A DNA stretch of 64,000 bases. Origin: RUG100 sp034927505 (GTDB taxonomy: Bacteria > Bacillota > Clostridia > Peptostreptococcales > Anaerovoracaceae). The translations under genes and the position numbers were made by a program. This document shows positions 26,568-35,281 of the stretch, piece by piece; position 1 is the stretch's first letter, and the number at the start of each line of letters is the position of its first letter. Location: assembly GCA_034927505.1 (NCBI GenBank), contig JAYFPY010000004.1, forward strand, positions 1 to 64,000. Direction: 5' to 3'. A model generated the notes under the pieces. That model ran no database searches. It worked only from the letters and a program-made list of their open reading frames with translations, and had not been told where the DNA came from.

Positions 26568-26610
26568 GGTGCTCGGTCGCCTGTTTTTTGCACGACCGAG
26601 CACCTTTTTT
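26568..26610 (+). terminator. Terminator-like hairpin, first of two related copies
   Basis: GGTGCTCGGTCG (26568-26579) pairs perfectly with CGACCGAGCACC (26593-26604), followed by six Ts on the + strand. It has the form of an intrinsic terminator, but no + strand gene lies upstream for many kilobases. It may serve an unseen small RNA or be a mobile repeat. Confidence 0.5.
26584..26609 (+). repeat. 26-nt direct repeat, copy 1
   Basis: A T-run, GCACGACCGAGCACC and a second T-run, 26 nt in all, are identical to the copy at 26699-26724. This copy forms the 3' arm and T-tract of the terminator-like hairpin. Confidence 0.7.
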
Positions 26611-26698
26611 CAACGTTTCTAAGGGTCAAGCCAAGACAAACCCTCTTCGCCATCTGCAGTAACCGCTGCAGCCCACGAAATCGGTGTCGTGTAAGCAT

Positions 26699-26724
26699 TT
26701 TTTTGCACGACCGAGCACCTTTTT
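26699..26724 (+). repeat. 26-nt direct repeat, copy 2
   Basis: Identical to the copy at 26584-26609. Here a shorter stem is possible, with GTCGTG (about 26686-26691) pairing with CACGAC, again ending in a T-run. The duplication suggests a small repeat element inserted or expanded between the two genes. Confidence 0.65.
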
Positions 26725-26740
26725 CCGATACGCACACCGT

Positions 26741-26769
26741 TTGCAGAAAATCAGCCCCCGTGATATTCT
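26741..26769 (+). promoter_or_regulatory. Candidate leaderless promoter of the GIY-YIG gene
   Basis: TTGCAG (26741-26746) and TATTCT (26764-26769) are separated by 17 nt. The -10 ends 6 nt before the ATG, so transcription would start at the start codon itself. The match to consensus is moderate. Confidence 0.35.
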
Positions 26770-26775
26770 TGACCT

Positions 26776-27036
26776 ATGGATTATGTATATATATTAGAAT
26801 GCAGAGACGGCAGCCTTTACACCGGCTGGACCACAGATATAGATGCCCGGATCAAAGCACATAATGAAGGCAAAGGCGCAAAATACACCCGAGGCCGGGG
26901 CCCGGTAAAGCTGGTCCACCTGGAGACATTCGACAACAGATCGGATGCATTAAAAAGAGAGATGGCCATCAAAAAGCTGACCCGCTCACAGAAAGAAAGG
27001 CTTATTTCCAAGGGAAGCATTATTTCAAAAGAATAA
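26776..27036 (+). CDS. GIY-YIG nuclease-domain protein (UPF0213 type)
   Basis: An 86-residue stand-alone GIY-YIG domain. The hallmark appears as YVYILECRDGSLYTGWT (residues 3-19), with catalytic Arg in DARIKAHNEGKGAKYTRGRGP and Glu/Asn further on (DALKREMAIKKL). Members of this family (YhbQ/YazA type) are small nucleases, but their role in cells is unclear. There is no Shine-Dalgarno. Its 3' end overlaps the convergent EcfT-phosphatase gene by 17 nt. Confidence 0.88.
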   Translation: MDYVYILECRDGSLYTGWTTDIDARIKAHNEGKGAKYTRGRGPVKLVHLETFDNRSDALKREMAIKKLTRSQKERLISKGSIISKE

Positions 27037-28894
27037 ATTTATCTACGACCTTGCCTTTATCGTCAACAGTCCTGACCGTCAGTGTTTTCTCTGTCACCGA
27101 ATATATCTGATATGTGCTTTCCTTAAGACTTATTTTTGCCGCGTAGTCCGGTTTGCTGCTGTTTTCGCTGTAATAGTGTGTAGGTTTGTAGCCGGAGTCT
27201 CCCATCATGTATGTGATGCCGGAGATTTTTTTCGTACGCATGTAGACGTGCTGGTGACCGCAGTCAACAAGATCGACGCCTGTCTTTTGAAAGATCGGCA
27301 CCCAGTTCTTTCGTATCTGCTTGTATATGGGATTGCCGTCGTCGCTGGCCGGATAAGCCGGATGATGCATGAAGACTATCTTCCATTTTGCACTGCTCCC
27401 GGACAGATCTTTTTCCAGCCAACTGTTCACTTCTTTGATCATGGTCTTCCAATTTTTGTTGCCAATGTCTTCCCGTCTTTCATCTGCAAAAATATTGCTG
27501 TTTAGGGACACAAAATGACAGTCGCCCCGGTCGAAAGAATACACTTCCTCCGACAGATCTTTCGGCCCGTTTTCAGGCATAGCTACTATCTGTTTGTATG
27601 TGTACGGCGTTATTGACGTCTCGTGATTCCCCGGCGTGGTCATCACCGGGACCTCTGTGAATGTGCTCTGGGTTTCATCGAGGAAAGAATCCCAGTCGTC
27701 CATGTCCGCATTTTTTTCTACCATATCGCCCATCATCAATGTGAATTTGATGTTCGGCTCGCTGCGGTAAGCCTTGCTCAGCATGTCGCCCCATTTTTTC
27801 ATATCTCTGTCACGAAGGCTGTACTGGACATCGCCCAGAGACATGAATTCAAATGTGCTGCTGTCTTTGCCTCTATCGGCTCCGGTCTCAAATGTGCTTT
27901 TATCGCTCCACTTCCTGCCGGCTCCGACTTCATAGCAGTACTTTGTTCCCGGCTCAAGACCGGTCAACGTTACCTCGTATCTATAATATTCGCCCTCCCT
28001 TACAACAGTCATTTTTGCTTTTTCAGAATGATCATAGTCTCCCCTGGCCCTGTAACTTTTTTTCGATGCATACCTGACGTACTGATCTGTTTTTTCTTCC
28101 AGCTTCCATGATATAGTCTGAGTCGTCTTTGTATCTTTAGTCCATGACAGCAATATCTGCGATGGTTTTTCCGCCGGAGTGTCAGCCGCAAGCGCAGGGT
28201 CGCTGTGGCTGATATGTATGCCTCCTAAAATAAATCCCACACACAAAACCGGGAACAGGATCATCATGAGCCAGTCTCTTTTTTTCAGTTTCAGCTTTCT
28301 CATGTATGTGCGTTTCGGCCTTGAACGGAATGCCCTGGCTTCCATAGAGGCCGACATGTCTCTGGCCCGGCCCATTGCTCCTGCCAGGATCGGCAGACAC
28401 ATTTTTGTATAGATCTTCAGTTTCTTTTTTACAGAAGTCTTTTTGATCTCCGTTCCGCGGAGCTGTATGCTGTAGTATATGTCCAGTGCTTCCTCTTTCA
28501 GCACAGGGAAAAAGTGGAGCCCTGTCATTACCATGTAGGCGATTTCATAGGGCACCTTCCACTGGACCAGCGCCAGCAGGTAATCCCGCACATGGCCGGT
28601 CATCAGTATCAAAGCGGACATTATTATTATCAGCAGCCGTATGCACAGCATGCCGCCGATGATCCACCGGCCGAATATGGCCTGGAGGATGAACAGGAAA
28701 ACGACCATTGCAAAAGCCGCTCGCGCCTGTTTTATCTGCCGGGCCGGTTCGACTCCGCCTGACAGCAGCAGTATCACTGTAAATACAAGCAGACCTGCCA
28801 GCATGATCAGATCGTCCACCACCATTGCCGCCGTCGAGATGGCAATTATCATTACTATCTTTGCTCTGGGATCCAGTCTGTCCAATTTAAACAT
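27020..28894 (-). CDS. EcfT transmembrane component fused to an extracellular purple-acid-phosphatase-like domain
   Basis: A 624-residue fusion. Residues 1-230 are an EcfT (CbiQ-type) energy-coupling protein: several TM helices, then the cytosolic coupling helices with GRARDMSASMEARAF (about 175-189), and a last TM helix (about 207-226) that puts the following segment outside. Residues about 243-340 resemble the FN3-like N-terminal domain of purple acid phosphatases. Residues 350-600 are a calcineurin-like metallophosphoesterase with D355 (SLGDVQY), D390 (MGDMVEK), N423/H424 (GNHE), H510/H511 (MHHP) and H547/H549 (GHQHVY), a complete metal site. Each part is familiar; the fusion is not one I know. 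It suggests dephosphorylation of a ligand at the mouth of an ECF importer. The start at 28894 follows AAGGTGG. Confidence 0.88.
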   Translation of the reverse strand: MFKLDRLDPRAKIVMIIAISTAAMVVDDLIMLAGLLVFTVILLLSGGVEPARQIKQARAAFAMVVFLFILQAIFGRWIIGGMLCIRLLIIIMSALILMTGHVRDYLLALVQWKVPYEIAYMVMTGLHFFPVLKEEALDIYYSIQLRGTEIKKTSVKKKLKIYTKMCLPILAGAMGRARDMSASMEARAFRSRPKRTYMRKLKLKKRDWLMMILFPVLCVGFILGGIHISHSDPALAADTPAEKPSQILLSWTKDTKTTQTISWKLEEKTDQYVRYASKKSYRARGDYDHSEKAKMTVVREGEYYRYEVTLTGLEPGTKYCYEVGAGRKWSDKSTFETGADRGKDSSTFEFMSLGDVQYSLRDRDMKKWGDMLSKAYRSEPNIKFTLMMGDMVEKNADMDDWDSFLDETQSTFTEVPVMTTPGNHETSITPYTYKQIVAMPENGPKDLSEEVYSFDRGDCHFVSLNSNIFADERREDIGNKNWKTMIKEVNSWLEKDLSGSSAKWKIVFMHHPAYPASDDGNPIYKQIRKNWVPIFQKTGVDLVDCGHQHVYMRTKKISGITYMMGDSGYKPTHYYSENSSKPDYAAKISLKESTYQIYSVTEKTLTVRTVDDKGKVVDKFILLK

Positions 28895-29540
28895 GACTGC
28901 CACCTTCGATTTTCACCCGATCTTTGGTATACCGTTCAACGAAATCTCTGTCATGGCTGATTATTATGATGCCGCAGCCCTGTTCCCGATTTATTTTTAA
29001 AAGGTATTCTCCCAGCTGCTCCCTGCGCATATAGTCCAGAGAAGCTGTCGGCTCATCCAGCATGAGCCAGTTTGGTTTCATAGCCAGGACCGACGCCAGG
29101 ACCAGTCTTTGTTTTTCACCGTGAGAAAGGCTGAACGGAAAATCATCTTCTCTTCCCGACAGATCGAAATAATCAAGATACTCTTTCGCCCTCGATTCTT
29201 TTTCTTCGTCTTCCAGCCCCAGATTTTCCAGTCCGTACATTATTTCTTCCCTGACCGAAGTGGAGAATATCTGCCGCGCCGGATTCTGCATCACGTACCC
29301 TATCCTCCTGCCTGTTTCTGCAAGTGACAGACTCTTTGAATCCTCTCCATCTATCAAAACAGATCCGGTTTCGGCTTTCAGTATCCCCATTATCACGCGG
29401 GACAGTGTGGTCTTGCCGCTGCCGTTCTTCCCCGTCAGTGCAGTCATCTGTCCGTCGACAAATTCGGCTGAAAAATCATACAGCACCGGCGCCGATTTTT
29501 TATCATATCTGAAAGTGATGTTATCGATCTTTATGCTCAC
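28887..29540 (-). CDS. ECF transporter ATPase, second copy (EcfA type)
   Basis: A 217-residue ABC ATPase: Walker A GKNGSGKTT, Q-loop in YVMQNPARQIF, signature LSHGEKQR and Walker B WLMLDEPTASLD, with H in IIISHDRDF. The Q-loop followed by NPxxQIF is typical of ECF and cobalt-type ATPases. It forms a heterodimer with the adjacent ATPase, driving the T component. It overlaps both neighbours, and starts with GTG after GGGAAGATCA. Confidence 0.93.
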   Translation of the reverse strand: MSIKIDNITFRYDKKSAPVLYDFSAEFVDGQMTALTGKNGSGKTTLSRVIMGILKAETGSVLIDGEDSKSLSLAETGRRIGYVMQNPARQIFSTSVREEIMYGLENLGLEDEEKESRAKEYLDYFDLSGREDDFPFSLSHGEKQRLVLASVLAMKPNWLMLDEPTASLDYMRREQLGEYLLKINREQGCGIIIISHDRDFVERYTKDRVKIEGGSHV

Positions 29541-30198
29541 TGATCTTCCCTTCTTCCATCCACATTATGCGATCTGCAAAATCCAAGGATCTGTAGTCAT
29601 GATCTACGATCAAAACAGTTTTGCCGCTGCTGCGCAATTTTATCAAAGTTTTTTTCATCATGATCTTGCCGTCTTCGTCAAGATGGGAAAAAGGTTCATC
29701 CATTATCAGCATCTCCGGATCCATCGTCAGAACAGAGCCGATGGCGACCAGCTGTTTCTGTCCGCCGGACAGCTTTGAAGGGCTCGTCAGCGCCATGTAG
29801 CTCAACCCTAAAAGTTCCATCACTTCATCGACCCGATGACGTATCTCCGTCGGCGGAAGACATATGTTCTCCGGCCCGAAAGCCAGCTCGTCTTCTACTG
29901 TAGCAGCGACGATCTGCATGTCCGGATCCTGCATGACGAATCCGATCTTCTGTCCCAGTTCTGCAGGGCTCCTGCCGATCATATCCCTGCCAGCCATAGT
30001 CAGTTCACCTGTCAGTTCACCGTCGATACAGCATGGTATGATCCCTGTCATCACACGGCAAAGAGTGCTCTTGCCGCATCCCGACAATCCTGCCAGGGCG
30101 GTGATGCTCTCCTTTTTCAAATCGAAAGACACGCCGTCAAGGACGTGCCGTTCCGGCGACTCGTCATATGCAAATGTGATGTTCTTTGCTGTGATCAT
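29521..30198 (-). CDS. ECF transporter ATPase, first copy (EcfA type)
   Basis: A 225-residue ABC ATPase: Walker A GLSGCGKST, YVMQDP-like Q-loop FVMQDPDMQIV, signature LSGGQKQLV and Walker B MLIMDEPFSHLD, with H in LIVDHDYRSL. It is paralogous to the next gene and overlaps it by 20 nt. Together with the EcfT fusion and the S component at 35805-36401 it makes a complete ECF importer. Confidence 0.93.
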   Translation of the reverse strand: MITAKNITFAYDESPERHVLDGVSFDLKKESITALAGLSGCGKSTLCRVMTGIIPCCIDGELTGELTMAGRDMIGRSPAELGQKIGFVMQDPDMQIVAATVEDELAFGPENICLPPTEIRHRVDEVMELLGLSYMALTSPSKLSGGQKQLVAIGSVLTMDPEMLIMDEPFSHLDEDGKIMMKKTLIKLRSSGKTVLIVDHDYRSLDFADRIMWMEEGKISEHKDR

Positions 30199-30199
30199 T

Positions 30200-31813
30200 T
30201 TACCTTTTCAGACCTTTCACTTTGGACAAGTTTCCATATATCTTTTTGCCATTCACCTTTTTGTAAGCTCTTGCTTTATAGTAATATCTCTTTCCTTTTT
30301 TGAGTTTCTTGTTCGTATATCTCCTCGTACTGCCTTTGGTGATCGTCTTTATTTTTTTGTATTTCCCCTTCTTTTTCGACGCCCTGTATATCTGATATCC
30401 GGAAGCTCCTTTGACCTTTTTCCATGAAATCTTTATTGATCTTGAACCTGATTTTTTCAGTGATATTGATGGGGCTGCAGGCTTTGCATAAGGAACCGGG
30501 ATCGATGCAGCTGCTGCGGTCGAATAATCTCCGTAAATCTTGCTTTGTCCTGCATCGACACAGGCTCTTATTCTGTATCGGTATGTCTTGCCGACAGCAG
30601 TATCAGTATCGGTCCAGCGGTTATCTTTAACTGTTGCCATTTTATTATATGGTCCTTTCTCTGTATCAGCCCGATATATTTCATATCCATCTGCATATTT
30701 CGCACTGCTCCATGAAAGTGAAACAGCTGAATTTTTCGCCGAAACACTATTGATGACCGGTGTGCCCGGCTTGACAAGATTTCCTGCAGGATCCTTCACC
30801 GATATGGAGGCAACATTATATATGATGCCTCCGTCTTCACCGACCAGCATGAGTCTGCCGGTCTGCTGCGTTGGAGTATCCGATCTGTCATTATATCCCC
30901 AGGCCAGAAATGAGGAACTCATTGTTTTATTATCCTTTACTGTTTCTTTCCCCGCAGCGTCTGTTACCGTTATCTTATTGCCGTCATCTTCAGCATAATT
31001 GATTATGCCCAGAGATCCTGAAACCCTGCTGAACGGTATACCTTCGTATTTTCCGTTTTTGAATATCCCCATACGCAGTATGTCAGTCATCGTCAGACTT
31101 CTTCCTTCATTGTTTTCCGTTGATATCGCCTTTTTTTCTTCGCCTGCAATGATATTATCTACGCCTGCTATGAATCTGCAGTTGGTATCTTCGGTGACAC
31201 TTGTCTGTCCGTACATCAGCACATTATCATCTCGCGTCAGTTTCTCTGCCGCAGCCGGGACCTGCCCCTGCTCTGAAGTCCACTTGTATCCGTTGGTCGT
31301 TTTGTACAGTGCCAGTATGGGCCCGCTCAGCTCTTCCCCTGTTTCACTGCCCGGAGCAAAATAATAACGGTTTGCAAAAATATTCGGCGCATGAAATGTG
31401 ATAGAATAATCGTCCGCCCCGGTGATCTTCAGTTTATCTGCTGAGTCCCCATCGACCCCGACAGTTTCCAGCATGGTTTTTATATCCAGTCCCGCACCTC
31501 TGCTGAAATAATATATCGGGTCGCTGTTTATGTGGTGATCATACGAGGAAAATACTCTGTCGCCGACCCAGCAGCTGCCCAGGCCCAGGCCCTCTGCTGT
31601 CTTCTTTTCCTTTGCATCCGAAATCTGCTTTGCTGTGATATAAGCAAAGTCCTTTTGGAATCCGCATCCCTTTGTTATTCCCTTGCCGTCTATGATCAGT
31701 CCCAGCTCTTCATTTGATGTATCTGCTTTTGCCATATCTGCATATGTCCCGGCCGGCATCATTGCCGCTGCCAGACATAATATCAGTACAGCGATCATCA
31801 TTCTTTTTTTCAT
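30200..31813 (-). CDS. Secreted protein with two pseudo-molybdopterin-like domains and two FN3 domains
   Basis: A 537-residue exported protein. A signal peptide (about 1-25) is followed by a region (about 35-350) that seems to hold two divergent copies of the locus's recurrent domain: GLDIKTMLETVGVD with LKITGADDYSITF, then LTMTDILRMGIF and SFLAWGYNDRSDTPTQQTG. Phrases such as GPILALYKTTNG and NVLMYGQTSV recall the 'GPLRLVYGQ' strand of its relatives. Two FN3 domains (about 355-445 and 447-537) follow; the last is very Lys-rich (KKLKKGKRYYYKARAYKKVN) and may bind the cell wall. It is close to the next protein upstream. AGAGGTAGGAC precedes the ATG. Its function is unknown; ligand capture is an inference. 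Confidence 0.75.
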   Translation of the reverse strand: MKKRMMIAVLILCLAAAMMPAGTYADMAKADTSNEELGLIIDGKGITKGCGFQKDFAYITAKQISDAKEKKTAEGLGLGSCWVGDRVFSSYDHHINSDPIYYFSRGAGLDIKTMLETVGVDGDSADKLKITGADDYSITFHAPNIFANRYYFAPGSETGEELSGPILALYKTTNGYKWTSEQGQVPAAAEKLTRDDNVLMYGQTSVTEDTNCRFIAGVDNIIAGEEKKAISTENNEGRSLTMTDILRMGIFKNGKYEGIPFSRVSGSLGIINYAEDDGNKITVTDAAGKETVKDNKTMSSSFLAWGYNDRSDTPTQQTGRLMLVGEDGGIIYNVASISVKDPAGNLVKPGTPVINSVSAKNSAVSLSWSSAKYADGYEIYRADTEKGPYNKMATVKDNRWTDTDTAVGKTYRYRIRACVDAGQSKIYGDYSTAAAASIPVPYAKPAAPSISLKKSGSRSIKISWKKVKGASGYQIYRASKKKGKYKKIKTITKGSTRRYTNKKLKKGKRYYYKARAYKKVNGKKIYGNLSKVKGLKR

Positions 31814-31816
31814 GTC

Positions 31817-33427
31817 CTACCTCTTTATGCGTTTTACACTGGACCATGATCCATATTTTTTGCTGCCTTTTACAGTTCTGTATGCACGGACCTTGAAATA
31901 GTATTTCTTTCCTTTTTTAAGCTTGCTGATGGTTTTCGATTTTGCGCTGTCTTTCTTGACATATACCGTTTTTCTGCTTTTAGTAATTTTTTTATTGGTT
32001 CCGTATCTGATCTGGTATCCGTATGCACCGCTTACCTTTTTCCATCTCAGTAATGCACTTTTCCTGCCCTTCTTTTTCAGAGATGTGATCGAACTCTTGG
32101 AAAGCTGCGGTGTTTTTGATACGACGTTCCCGGTGCTGCTTTCCAGTGAAACAAAATTCTCTTTTTTAACGGCACTGATTTTATATGAATACTTTGTTCC
32201 TGTCAGCAGACTTTTGTCAATATATGAAGTAGATGTGGTCTCTGCGATCTTGCTGTATCCGCCCTTGCCTGCCGCACGATAAACTGTATATCCGTCAGCT
32301 CCTGCCGATGCGCTCCATTTCAAAGATATACTGTTATATCTGCTGCCGGTCACTGATGTATTCGCAGGCGCTGACGGTGCTGTTGTTAGTTTCTCCGTAT
32401 TCCAGATCACCTTTCCCGGTGTGAACAAAGCATACTGCGATGTCTGTTCTGAAGGCGTATCCGTACTGTCTGAGAAGCCCCATGCCAGGAATGAAACCTT
32501 GATATCAGATCCTGTTATTACTGTCGTCTTCGATGATGCCGCATCTGTCACAGCGATCTCGTTCCCCGTCACATTCATTTTCTCCATGACTTTTGTCAAA
32601 GGCAGGCCCGTGACATTATAACTGTTTCCTCCATAAGAAAATTTGCTCTTATATATTCCCGCACGCAGGATCTCCTGTATATTCATATTCGAATATGAAT
32701 CGTTCCCGTTTTTGAATATGCCGGTCTGGTCATCTACAATAATTGTGTCAACATACTTTCCATACAAACAATTGTTGTCTTCATCATACTTCTTCTGACC
32801 GAATACAAAGACATTCTCTCCTGCCGGCAGTCTTGTCACATCTCCCGGATCCTGCACGTCAGCAAAAGTCGACCCCATGCTGTCGGCCCTATAAAGAGCG
32901 ATCAGCGGCACCCTGGTATTCTCACTTGCTGCTGTTGTATTCGGATGTGCAAAATAATATCTGTTTCCAAACACATTCTCTTCACCGGTGCTGCGAAGTA
33001 TTCCGCTGTAACCGTCAGATGAATAATATGTCAACTCCTTTACTTTGCCGGTATCTGTGCCCAGAGCAGCGATCATTTTTTTTACATCTATACCGCTTAC
33101 TTTGCTGCGATGATAGTGCCCTGTTACTCCGTTTATTTCACCATGAGGTTCGTGGGAGGAATAAATGGTATTTTCTGTCCAGCTTTCACCTATGTCATAT
33201 CCGGAAACATTTTTGTTTGTTTTTATCGTTTCCATTTCATCCTGTGTCAAATAGAAAACATTCCCCTGGAATCCTTCCTGCCCGGATATCCCTGATCCGC
33301 TGACTATCAGCCCCGGTGTCTCCGGCTCATCGGCAGCGTATCCTGTGCCGAAACTCATCGCCGCGACTACTGCCGCCGCAATCACTATCGCTAACGCTTT
33401 ATTGATCATTCTTTTTAAAGACTTCAT
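31817..33427 (-). CDS. Secreted protein with pseudo-molybdopterin-like domains and FN3 tail
   Basis: A 536-residue exported protein, paralogous to the one encoded downstream. After a signal peptide ending near GTGYA it has a His-containing segment (SSHEPHGEINGVTGHYHR) before GIDVKKMIAALG and LTYYSSDGYSGIL, then RVPLIALYRADS and NVFVFGQKKYD, which match the motif order of the recurrent domain. A second unit has MNIQEILRAGIYK and SFLAWGFSDSTDTPSEQTS. Two FN3 domains end the protein, the last Lys-rich. The start at 33427 follows GGAGAT; longer reading to 33469 would begin within a hairpin. The gene is 3 nt upstream of its paralogue. Confidence 0.75.
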   Translation of the reverse strand: MKSLKRMINKALAIVIAAAVVAAMSFGTGYAADEPETPGLIVSGSGISGQEGFQGNVFYLTQDEMETIKTNKNVSGYDIGESWTENTIYSSHEPHGEINGVTGHYHRSKVSGIDVKKMIAALGTDTGKVKELTYYSSDGYSGILRSTGEENVFGNRYYFAHPNTTAASENTRVPLIALYRADSMGSTFADVQDPGDVTRLPAGENVFVFGQKKYDEDNNCLYGKYVDTIIVDDQTGIFKNGNDSYSNMNIQEILRAGIYKSKFSYGGNSYNVTGLPLTKVMEKMNVTGNEIAVTDAASSKTTVITGSDIKVSFLAWGFSDSTDTPSEQTSQYALFTPGKVIWNTEKLTTAPSAPANTSVTGSRYNSISLKWSASAGADGYTVYRAAGKGGYSKIAETTSTSYIDKSLLTGTKYSYKISAVKKENFVSLESSTGNVVSKTPQLSKSSITSLKKKGRKSALLRWKKVSGAYGYQIRYGTNKKITKSRKTVYVKKDSAKSKTISKLKKGKKYYFKVRAYRTVKGSKKYGSWSSVKRIKR

Positions 33428-33450
33428 AATATTATCTCCATAAGACCCTA

Positions 33451-33476
33451 ATAGCCGATGAATTATCATCGGCTAT
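33451..33476 (-). other. Intercistronic perfect hairpin
   Basis: ATAGCCGATG (33451-33460) pairs perfectly with CATCGGCTAT (33467-33476) around AATTAT. It lies between the 594-codon and 550-codon reading frames. There is no U-tract on either strand, so it probably marks an RNA processing or stability boundary inside the long operon. Confidence 0.55.
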
Positions 33477-33500
33477 CAGAGCAAATATACTGCTTTTTTA

Positions 33501-35165
33501 TTATTTCTTTTTTGTTTTGAAGGATTTTGTCTTTGACCATGAACTGTAGAATGTCTTTCCTTCTATCTTCTTATATGATCTGACTTTGAAATAATATTTT
33601 TTGTTTTTCTTTAGTTTCTTAACTGTCTTGGATACTGTTTTTCCGCTCTTTATAGTGACAGTTTTTTTGCTCTTTGTTATCTTTTTATTTCTACCGTATC
33701 GGACCTGATATCCTGTTACAGATGATGCCTTTTTCCATCTCAGCTTTGCGCTTCTCTTCTTTACCTTTACAGCTTTTTTAACTGACGGTGCTGCAACATT
33801 TCCAACGGTTATGATGGCCTTTGCATTTTCTATCAGTGTAGGTTCTTTGCCGGATATCGGAGTGTAATCACTATCGCCGTCACTGGCTTCGACTTTTGCA
33901 CTTGTCGTATCGACCAGGACTGAATGATCGTAATTAACAGTTTTCCTGTTATAGTCCCATATGTTGCTTGATCTCTTCGACTGCTGATAGCTGTAAGCTA
34001 CAAAATAGTTGTTTATAGAAGCAGTTATATCCTGCATGCTTCCGTCTGCCTTGATCACATATGCCTTCTGTCCCGCAGGCACAGTCAGCAGATCCTTCAG
34101 CCACTGTCCGTTGTATCTTACATACATAGGTTTGTTGTATCCCCAGTATTTGTTCGGACTTGCAGTCGGCTGTGCAGGTACCTGTGCAGAACCGTTTATC
34201 AGTTCCGATCTGAGCAGGCTTTTTGCTGTTCCGTTTATGTTCGTTTTAAAATACGGTGTCTCTGTCCAGTAGAATTCTACTGTCTGATCCTCTGCCTTTT
34301 CAGCAGCTTTTACAGATACGGAAACTCCGTTGAATCCTCTGCTCTGTATTTTGCTCGACAGTTTTGCATATGCCAGATCCACTCTCGGTCTTGCAGGCCA
34401 TCTCATTCCTGTCGGTACTCCGTATATATCTTTATCGTCTGCTACCTGCATGCCGTAATCATCATCACTCATGCTCTTTTCGGTATATCCGCTGTCGCCT
34501 TTAAGAGTTTTACCGCTTTTACTGATCACAACTCCCATGAAATTTTTAAGTACTGATGAGTTGGCTGAGTTGGTCTGTCTGTAAGCTCTCAGCAGCGACG
34601 GTTCTACAAATGTTGTGAAATCATAGAACTGTGTATCATTTACATTGTTTGCATCCGGCTTGTCATAAGTCATCTTGCACTGATATCCTATAATAGTCTC
34701 TTTCGGCGTGCTGCTCGTATCCGTCAAACTTTTGACAGTATCTTTATAGCTGTCCTGAGTTGCATGGAATGCATCCTCTTCAGCGTACTGGATCATCCAG
34801 TCTTCATCGACCGTTACATCTTTCAGATCTGATATCATATTTGAAAGCTTTGCACCTTTGATGGCTGCTGTTTCGCCTTCGCCATGATTGCCATAGTGAT
34901 AGCCGACCTGATCGCCATAAGCTTTGATCTCGTCAAGTGTGTAGTAGTAGATCTTATCTGTGTCGCCGGTAACTGTTCCGTTATTGTCGGCATCAACTGC
35001 AATATAGAATACTGCATTTTTGATATTGGTCCCTGCTGTTGCCGGTGATTTCCCCGATGCTGCATTTGCTGTAGCAGTCTGCATAAAACCAAAACATGAC
35101 ATAACCATTGCCAGTGTCAATATGACGGCAATGATTTTATTTCTTTTTGAACAAGTGATATCCAT
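33501..35165 (-). CDS. Large secreted protein with FN3 tail
   Basis: A 554-residue exported protein. A signal peptide (MDITCSKRNKIIAVIL to about 35) is followed by a long region (about 40-455) with IYYYTLDEIKAYG, KGAKLSNMISDLKDV, FVEPSLLRAYRQTN and RSELINGSAQ, which loosely match the motif order of the recurrent domain (helix with L-L, then a strand with a 'Y-R' or 'Y-Q' polar turn), probably in two or more divergent copies. A single Lys-rich FN3 domain closes it. The start at 35165 is chosen for the signal peptide; the frame is open to 35285 by a GTG that overlaps the previous stop. Function unknown. Confidence 0.7.
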   Translation of the reverse strand: MDITCSKRNKIIAVILTLAMVMSCFGFMQTATANAASGKSPATAGTNIKNAVFYIAVDADNNGTVTGDTDKIYYYTLDEIKAYGDQVGYHYGNHGEGETAAIKGAKLSNMISDLKDVTVDEDWMIQYAEEDAFHATQDSYKDTVKSLTDTSSTPKETIIGYQCKMTYDKPDANNVNDTQFYDFTTFVEPSLLRAYRQTNSANSSVLKNFMGVVISKSGKTLKGDSGYTEKSMSDDDYGMQVADDKDIYGVPTGMRWPARPRVDLAYAKLSSKIQSRGFNGVSVSVKAAEKAEDQTVEFYWTETPYFKTNINGTAKSLLRSELINGSAQVPAQPTASPNKYWGYNKPMYVRYNGQWLKDLLTVPAGQKAYVIKADGSMQDITASINNYFVAYSYQQSKRSSNIWDYNRKTVNYDHSVLVDTTSAKVEASDGDSDYTPISGKEPTLIENAKAIITVGNVAAPSVKKAVKVKKRSAKLRWKKASSVTGYQVRYGRNKKITKSKKTVTIKSGKTVSKTVKKLKKNKKYYFKVRSYKKIEGKTFYSSWSKTKSFKTKKK

Positions 35166-35281
35166 CTCTTTTTGCACGGTCTCCCGTGCTCTCCTTTCCG
35201 TTATACAAAAGTAAAAATAACCATCCTGTTCGATTCTATCAGAAAACTGCATTTTATGTCGTTGTTTGAGCAACACTTTAC

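Noticed and set aside
26468..26737. A 90-residue N-terminal extension of the aldo/keto reductase
   Set aside because: It has no family resemblance and covers the hairpins and 26-nt repeats; the family's N-terminus begins at 26467.
27020..28894. The EcfT-phosphatase fusion as two separate genes
   Set aside because: No stop, ribosome site or start codon context was found between the domains near 28180-28300, and the last EcfT helix joins directly to the FN3-like part.
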